Assembly (NCBI RefSeq): GCF_049537155.1
Contig: NZ_JBMVQZ010000011.1
Location: forward strand, 62,001 to 126,000
Direction: 5' to 3'
DNA length: 64,000 nucleotides
From: Limisphaera sp049537155
GTDB taxonomy: Bacteria > Verrucomicrobiota > Verrucomicrobiia > Limisphaerales > Limisphaeraceae
This document shows, piece after piece, positions 60,022 through 64,000 of the stretch. Under the pieces are notes generated by a model. It made no database searches, was not told the origin of the DNA, and worked only from the letters and a program-made list of their open reading frames with translations. A program made the position numbers and the translations under genes. Position 1 is the first letter of the stretch. Each line of letters starts with the position of its first letter.

Positions 60022-60627
60022 TCAGTCCATGGCGGCGCGGATGCGCGCCAGGAGTTCCTCGTAGGTGTCCACGGCGGGGAACTGGGGGAACTCCCTGCGC
60101 ACGTTTTCCGGTGCGCGGAAGAGGAAGCCGACGTGGGCTTCGGTGAGCATGGCGGTGTCGTTGTAGGAATCGCCGGCGGCGATGACGTGGTAGTTGAGCA
60201 GTTTGAATGCGGCCACCGCGCGTTGTTTTTGCTCCGGGATGCGCAGCCGGTAGTCCACGATGCGGTCGTTTTCCACCACGAGGCGGTGACACAAGAGGGT
60301 GGGCCAGCCCAGCTGGCGCATGAGCGGGGTGGCGAATTGTTCGAAGGTGTCCGAGAGGATGATCACCTGGACGAAGGAGCGGAGTTCATCGAGGAACTCG
60401 CGTGCGCCGGGCAGGGGACGGAGGGTGCCGATGATCTGCTGGATGTCCGAGAGTTTGAGCCCGTGCCGGTCCAGCAGGGCCAGGCGTCCGCGCATGAGCC
60501 GGTCGTAATCGGGTTCATCCCGCGTGGTCCGCCGCAGTTCCGGGATGCCGGTCTTTTCGGCCACGGCGATCCAGATTTCCGGCGTCAGGACTCCCTCCAA
60601 ATCCAGCGTCACCAATGATTGTTTCAC
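60022..60627 (-). CDS. thrH: ThrH-like phosphoserine phosphatase / homoserine phosphotransferase
   Basis: 201 residues, the ThrH size (about 205). The HAD motif I is LVTLDLEGVLTPEIW, where DLEG replaces the usual DxD, as in ThrH. VIILSDTFEQFATPLMRQLG and VIAAGDSYNDTAML (motif IV) complete the family. In characterised members the enzyme dephosphorylates phosphoserine and transfers phosphate to homoserine, linking serine and threonine synthesis. It is a single gene; the short-chain dehydrogenase is divergent. Confidence 0.9.
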   Translation of the reverse strand: MKQSLVTLDLEGVLTPEIWIAVAEKTGIPELRRTTRDEPDYDRLMRGRLALLDRHGLKLSDIQQIIGTLRPLPGAREFLDELRSFVQVIILSDTFEQFATPLMRQLGWPTLLCHRLVVENDRIVDYRLRIPEQKQRAVAAFKLLNYHVIAAGDSYNDTAMLTEAHVGFLFRAPENVRREFPQFPAVDTYEELLARIRAAMD

Positions 60628-60784
60628 GGGCCGGCAGTGTCATCGAAAAGCGAGGGTGCTGTCCAGTTTCCGGCGTGGTCCGGATGGGGCCTGCTCCGCC
60701 GTGTGGCTGCGGGAGGCGCTGGGCGGCGCCCGGCCGGGGCCGCGGCGTTGCCTGGCGGGGCGTGGGTGTTTTACAAGGGATGTC

Positions 60785-61585
60785 ATGAACGAGCGGTTGC
60801 GCGGGCGATGGGTCCTGATCACGGGTGCCTCCAGTGGATTTGGAGCCGCTGCTGCCAGGGCTTTTGGGGCCGCCGGCGCGCGGCTGTTGCTGGGTGCGCG
60901 GCGGGTCGAGCGACTGGAACGTGTGGCGGCGGAGGCGCGGTCGGCCGGGGCACCGGAAGCCCACGGGCACCTGCTGGACGTGACCTCCAGGGCCAGCGTG
61001 GAGGCATTTTTTGTTTGGGTGCGGGAACGGTTGGGCACGGGTACGGCGGAGGCGGCACCGTTGCATGTGCTGGTCAACAACGCGGGGGGCGCGCTGGGTT
61101 TGGACCCGGTGGCGGAGGGTCGTGACGAGGACTGGGAGACGATGTTGCAAACGAACGTGCTGGGGTTGCTGCGGGTGACGCGCGCGGCCCTTCCGCTGAT
61201 GTTGGGCAACCCCGGCGGGGTGATCCTGAACGTCGGTTCGGTGGCCGGGCATGAGGCTTACGAGGGTGGGTCGGCCTACTGCGCCGCCAAGGCAGGCGAA
61301 CGCCAGATCACGCGTGTGCTCCGGTTGGAACTTTGCGGTACCGGCCTGCGGGTGTGCAGTCTGGATCCGGGGATGGCCGAGACGGAATTCTCGCTGGTTC
61401 GCTTCAAGGGCGACGCGGCACGGGCGCGAAAGGTGTACGAGGGTATCCAACCGCTGACCGCGGAGGACGTGGCCGAGGCCATGGTGTGGATCGCCTCGCG
61501 GCCACCCCACGTGTGCATTGACGAGATGGTGATCAAACCCACCGACCAGGCGTCGGTCCACAAGGTGCACCGGCGTTCGTCCTGA
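60785..61585 (+). CDS. Short-chain dehydrogenase/reductase
   Basis: 266 residues from ATG 60785 (MNERLRGRWVLITGASSGFG). The cofactor loop TGASSGFG, the NNAGG segment and the catalytic YxxxK motif (GSAYCAAKAGE) are present, with the preceding serine in NVGSVAGHE. The pattern resembles YdfG/NADP-dependent serine or 3-hydroxy acid dehydrogenases, and the arginine-rich GARRVERLERVA after the cofactor loop suggests NADP. The substrate is unknown. It stands alone. Confidence 0.92.
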   Translation: MNERLRGRWVLITGASSGFGAAAARAFGAAGARLLLGARRVERLERVAAEARSAGAPEAHGHLLDVTSRASVEAFFVWVRERLGTGTAEAAPLHVLVNNAGGALGLDPVAEGRDEDWETMLQTNVLGLLRVTRAALPLMLGNPGGVILNVGSVAGHEAYEGGSAYCAAKAGERQITRVLRLELCGTGLRVCSLDPGMAETEFSLVRFKGDAARARKVYEGIQPLTAEDVAEAMVWIASRPPHVCIDEMVIKPTDQASVHKVHRRSS

Positions 61586-62038
61586 AGGCGGTCGGCGGAT
61601 GGCGCCCGAGGCGGATTGCGTCGGGCCACGGAGGGCTCATCCAGCCTTGCGATTTCAGGCATGGCCGGTCGGGCACAGGGCCGGTGCGGGGCTCTCGGGT
61701 GCATCCGGACCCGGGCGGCGGAGCTCCCACCGGTGCGAGTTCTGCACACCAGGGCCGTGACATTCCCGGTGTCGGCGGGAAGGAGCATGCGGTTTCAGCG
61801 CTTGCATTCGTTTGGGCGCCATCCGGAACCTGGGTTCCCCGGTGCGGGCCGTTCCGTTTGGGCGGCGCTTGTGGCGGTGCTGAAGGGCCTGCCCGCCGTG
61901 GCGCGCATTTTGTGCGTGGGCTTGTTCGGAGACGGGAAACCGGGTACAGGATGAGGTTCTGGTGCGGATCGGCCGACCGCGGCCGGGGATCGGGAGCGTG
62001 TCGAACGGTCGTCCGCCGACCATGGAAGTTGAGAAGGG
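61586..62038. other. Gene-free stretch
   Basis: 453 nt between the dehydrogenase and the HAD phosphatase. No promoter pair, repeat or RNA gene is evident, except the ribosome-site-like GAGAAGGG just before ATG 62039. Scrambled short frames only. Confidence 0.45.
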
Positions 62039-62821
62039 ATGAAGAACAGCGGTGTGGCGTTGGTGGCAACGGACTTTGACGGCACGATTTTTGCCGAGTT
62101 CGAACAGCCGCCCATGTCGCCGAGGTTCCTGCAATGGATCGAGCGGTTCCAGCAGGCCGGGGGCCGGTGGATCATCAACACGGGGCGGGATCTCTCCTCG
62201 TTGCTGGAGACGCTTGCCCGGGCGGGGTCCCCGGTCTGGCCGGATTACTTGGTGCTGGTGGAGCGGGAGATTTACGTTCGCGAACACGGCGGTTACGTGG
62301 AATGGGAGGAGTGGAATCGGGCCTGTCACCGGGCGCACAACGAGGTTTTCGAAAAGGTCCGACCGCACGTGCCCGAGTTGGCTGCCTGGGTGGAGGAACG
62401 CTTTCCTGCCACGGTCTACGCGGACGTGTGGTCGCCGTTTTGCGTGGTGGCTGCGAATGCCCGGGATGCCGACGCGATCGAGGCGCGTGCCCGGGAGTTG
62501 TGCCGGCGGGTTCCGGGCCTGGACTACGTGCGGAATGACGTGTACGCGCGGTTCGGCCACGTGGCGTACAACAAGGGCACGGCATTGAGTGCCGTGGCCC
62601 GGCGGCTGGGGCTGGGTCCGGACCGGGTGTTTGCGGCGGGGGATCATTTCAACGACCTGCCGATGCTCCGGACCGATGTGGCGCTGCATGTGGCGGCGCC
62701 GGCCAACGCCGTGGCACCCGTGCAGGAGGCGGTGCGCCGGGCCGGCGGATACGTGGCAGGTCGTCCTTACGGCGAGGGCGTGATGGAAGCCCTGGAACGG
62801 TTGGACGGCCGCGGGCGGTGA
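62039..62821 (+). CDS. HAD-superfamily hydrolase (Cof/sucrose-phosphatase-like)
   Basis: 260 residues from ATG 62039, preceded by GAGAAGGG. ALVATDFDGTIFAEFEQP is motif I with DxDGT intact, followed by motif II NTGRDLSSLLE, motif III KGTALSAVARRL and motif IV FAAGDHFNDLPML. The cap between motifs II and III is of the Cof type (class IIB). These enzymes remove phosphate from sugar phosphates or nucleotides. It is not in an evident operon; the next gene is convergent. Confidence 0.9.
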   Translation: MKNSGVALVATDFDGTIFAEFEQPPMSPRFLQWIERFQQAGGRWIINTGRDLSSLLETLARAGSPVWPDYLVLVEREIYVREHGGYVEWEEWNRACHRAHNEVFEKVRPHVPELAAWVEERFPATVYADVWSPFCVVAANARDADAIEARARELCRRVPGLDYVRNDVYARFGHVAYNKGTALSAVARRLGLGPDRVFAAGDHFNDLPMLRTDVALHVAAPANAVAPVQEAVRRAGGYVAGRPYGEGVMEALERLDGRGR

Positions 62822-62844
62822 GGCTTCCGCGAGGTGCGGTCGGG

Positions 62845-63486
62845 TCAGTCGAAATCCGTTGGTAGTTCCGGTCGCAGGGCGTGCTCGAACAGGCGCTGGA
62901 TCTGGCCGGGCAACACCCGGGTAAGCGAGAGAGGGGGCAGGTCGGACCGGGGGAAGAACGAGACCTGCCGGATGCCTGTGCCGGGCTGGCAGCTGCCGCC
63001 GACCGGTTCGCACAGAAAAAACAGCTTGTAGATGTGAAACGGGAACGGCGGCACATGGGGATGAAGGGACCGGTCCAACACCATCGCCAGTTTGGTCACC
63101 CGCACATCCAGGCCCGCTTCTTCGCGTACCTCCCGTCGGACCGCCTGGCTGGGGGCGTCATTGACGTCGGCCCATCCGCCGGGAAGGGTCCACAAACCGT
63201 CTTCCTCCTCCTGTACGAGCAGGATCTGGCCGCCGTGGATCACCGCTGCTCGTACGTCCACTTTCGGGGTGGCATAACCGGTCTGGCGGGCGAACAGGTC
63301 GCGGATGACGGGCAGGGGGGTGTCCGACTGCAGTGTCATCAATTGCGCCGCCAGATCCAGCAGCTCGGTGTAGCGTTCGCGGTCGTAAGGTCCTTCGGTG
63401 TAAGCGAGACCGGTTTGGGCCAGGGCCTGGATGCGGCGGGCCACCCGCAACAACGGCGGTTCGCACGACCGGGATGGTTTCGTCAT
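62845..63486 (-). CDS. Nudix hydrolase with N-terminal extension
   Basis: 213 residues from ATG 63486 (MTKPSRSCEPPLLRVARRIQ). The N-terminal 60 residues (ALAQTGLAYTEGPYDRERYT, ELLDLAAQLM) are a helical domain common in ADP-ribose- and nucleotide-sugar-pyrophosphatase-like Nudix proteins. The Nudix box reads GGWADVNDAPSQAVRREVRE-EAGL, with the RE-x2-EE catalytic pair intact; the first conserved Glu of the Gx5E pattern is replaced by Asp. It hydrolyses nucleoside diphosphate-linked compounds. The start codon falls 172 nt before larE, which runs the other way. Confidence 0.88.
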   Translation of the reverse strand: MTKPSRSCEPPLLRVARRIQALAQTGLAYTEGPYDRERYTELLDLAAQLMTLQSDTPLPVIRDLFARQTGYATPKVDVRAAVIHGGQILLVQEEEDGLWTLPGGWADVNDAPSQAVRREVREEAGLDVRVTKLAMVLDRSLHPHVPPFPFHIYKLFFLCEPVGGSCQPGTGIRQVSFFPRSDLPPLSLTRVLPGQIQRLFEHALRPELPTDFD

Positions 63487-63658
63487 GGAGTCAGCATGTC
63501 GGCGGTTCCGGGGTGGGGCAAGGCTGCGTGGGGCGCCGGGCTTTTCTTGCCCCGGTCCGGGTCGGACGATGCCCGGGGGTGGTGGGATTTCCAATGCGCC
63601 GGGCTGGGGGGACGGGCAACGACTCGACAGCGTGCCGGACTGGTGCCATTTTTCGCTC

Positions 63659-64000
63659 GTGTCGGCGGAGAAACTAGAAGCCCTGCGCGCGCGGTTGCGC
63701 GAGTACGGATCCTGCCTGGTTGCCTACTCGGGCGGCGTGGACTCGGTGTTCCTGGCGGTCGTGGCGCACCAGACCCTGGGGGATCGTGCGCTGGCGGTCA
63801 TTGCCGATTCGCCGAGCCTGCCCCGGCGGGAGCTGGCGGAGGCCCTGGAATTGGGCCGGCGATTCGGGTTCCCGGTGCGGGTGGTCGGCACGCACGAGTT
63901 TGAGAATCCACGGTATCTGGCCAACCCTGTGGACCGTTGCTACTTTTGCAAGACGGAGCTGTTTGATGTGCTGGTCCCGTTGGCGCGAGCCGGGGGGTTT
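63659..64000 (+). CDS. larE: LarE-type sacrificial sulfur transferase, right-truncated
   Basis: About 114 N-terminal codons are inside the window; the frame runs off the right edge. GTG 63659 (MSAEKLEALRARLREYGS) is preferred; GTG 63632 is an alternative. LVAYSGGVDSVFLAVVA is the PP-loop ATP-pyrophosphatase motif, and VDRCYFCKTELFDVL is the LarE CxxC-containing motif. LarE adenylates a nicotinic-acid-derived dinucleotide and gives up its own cysteine sulfur to build the nickel-pincer cofactor of lactate racemase; homologues also act in tRNA or other thiolation. larB and larC were not visible in the window. Confidence 0.9.
   Translation, partial: MSAEKLEALRARLREYGSCLVAYSGGVDSVFLAVVAHQTLGDRALAVIADSPSLPRRELAEALELGRRFGFPVRVVGTHEFENPRYLANPVDRCYFCKTELFDVLVPLARAGGF

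Overview
The window reads as chromosomal DNA of a high-GC, diderm, LPS-bearing bacterium. lpxD, lptD, an LptE-like lipoprotein, a BamD-like protein and a TonB/ExbB/ExbD set show a Gram-negative envelope. A PEP-CTERM protein, many secreted carbohydrate-active proteins (GH127, GH5, a GH99-like enzyme, a triple-PA14 giant) and the overall gene style fit Verrucomicrobiota, possibly a Limisphaerales-like lineage. That taxonomic placement is inference from gene content only. No rRNA or tRNA gene was found.

Layout. 0-5 kb (+): the C-terminal end of a GlcD-like oxidase, lpxD, a DinG-type helicase and a glycerophosphodiester phosphodiesterase. 5.2-13.7 kb (-): a decayed AAA-ATPase with its small partner, hydrogenase maturation hypC-hypD-hypE, trpB, and a sigma-factor operon carrying two copies of an anti-sigma-like/helical-protein pair. 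14-16 kb (+): tonB-exbB-exbD. 16.3-24.3 kb: a coiled-coil membrane protein, an RlmD/TrmA-type methyltransferase, a phosphofructokinase with an unusual active-site pair, GH127, GH5 and a single-domain response regulator. 24.7-28.5 kb: a 1186-aa secreted PA14 protein behind a good promoter. 28.6-30.7 kb: rpsB-tsf with promoter, a leader of consecutive hairpins, and terminator. 30.7-34.7 kb (-): glycosyltransferase-HAD and bamD-lptE couples. 34.9-37.9 kb (+): HPr, gatC, lptD. 38.1-41.8 kb (-): a periplasmic-binding-like protein and a hybrid histidine kinase.

42.65-54.06 kb is the highlight: a complete type III-B (Cmr) effector operon, cas10/cmr2-cmr3-cmr4-cmr5-cmr6-cmr1. It is followed by a Phd/PIN-type toxin-antitoxin pair with a palindromic operator, and 36 nt later by a CARF-adenosine deaminase fusion (Cad1 type). 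Cas10 keeps both HD and GGDD motifs and Cmr4 keeps its RNase aspartate, so target RNA binding should trigger cyclic oligoadenylate synthesis. The CARF domain would sense that signal and switch on the deaminase. No CRISPR array, Cas1, Cas2, Cas6 or ring nuclease lies in the window. Four short arrays of a GATC-centred 9-mer sit inside this locus, one of them within the deaminase coding sequence.

54.3-64 kb: a possible small hypothetical gene, two Nudix proteins, a GH99-like enzyme coupled to one of two sister secreted proteins (the other is PEP-CTERM), a TIM-barrel isomerase with a strong terminator, a ThrH-like phosphatase, a short-chain dehydrogenase, a HAD phosphatase, and the start of larE at the right edge. 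Many neighbouring genes overlap by exactly 4 nt (ATGA or GTGA), which helped fix start codons.
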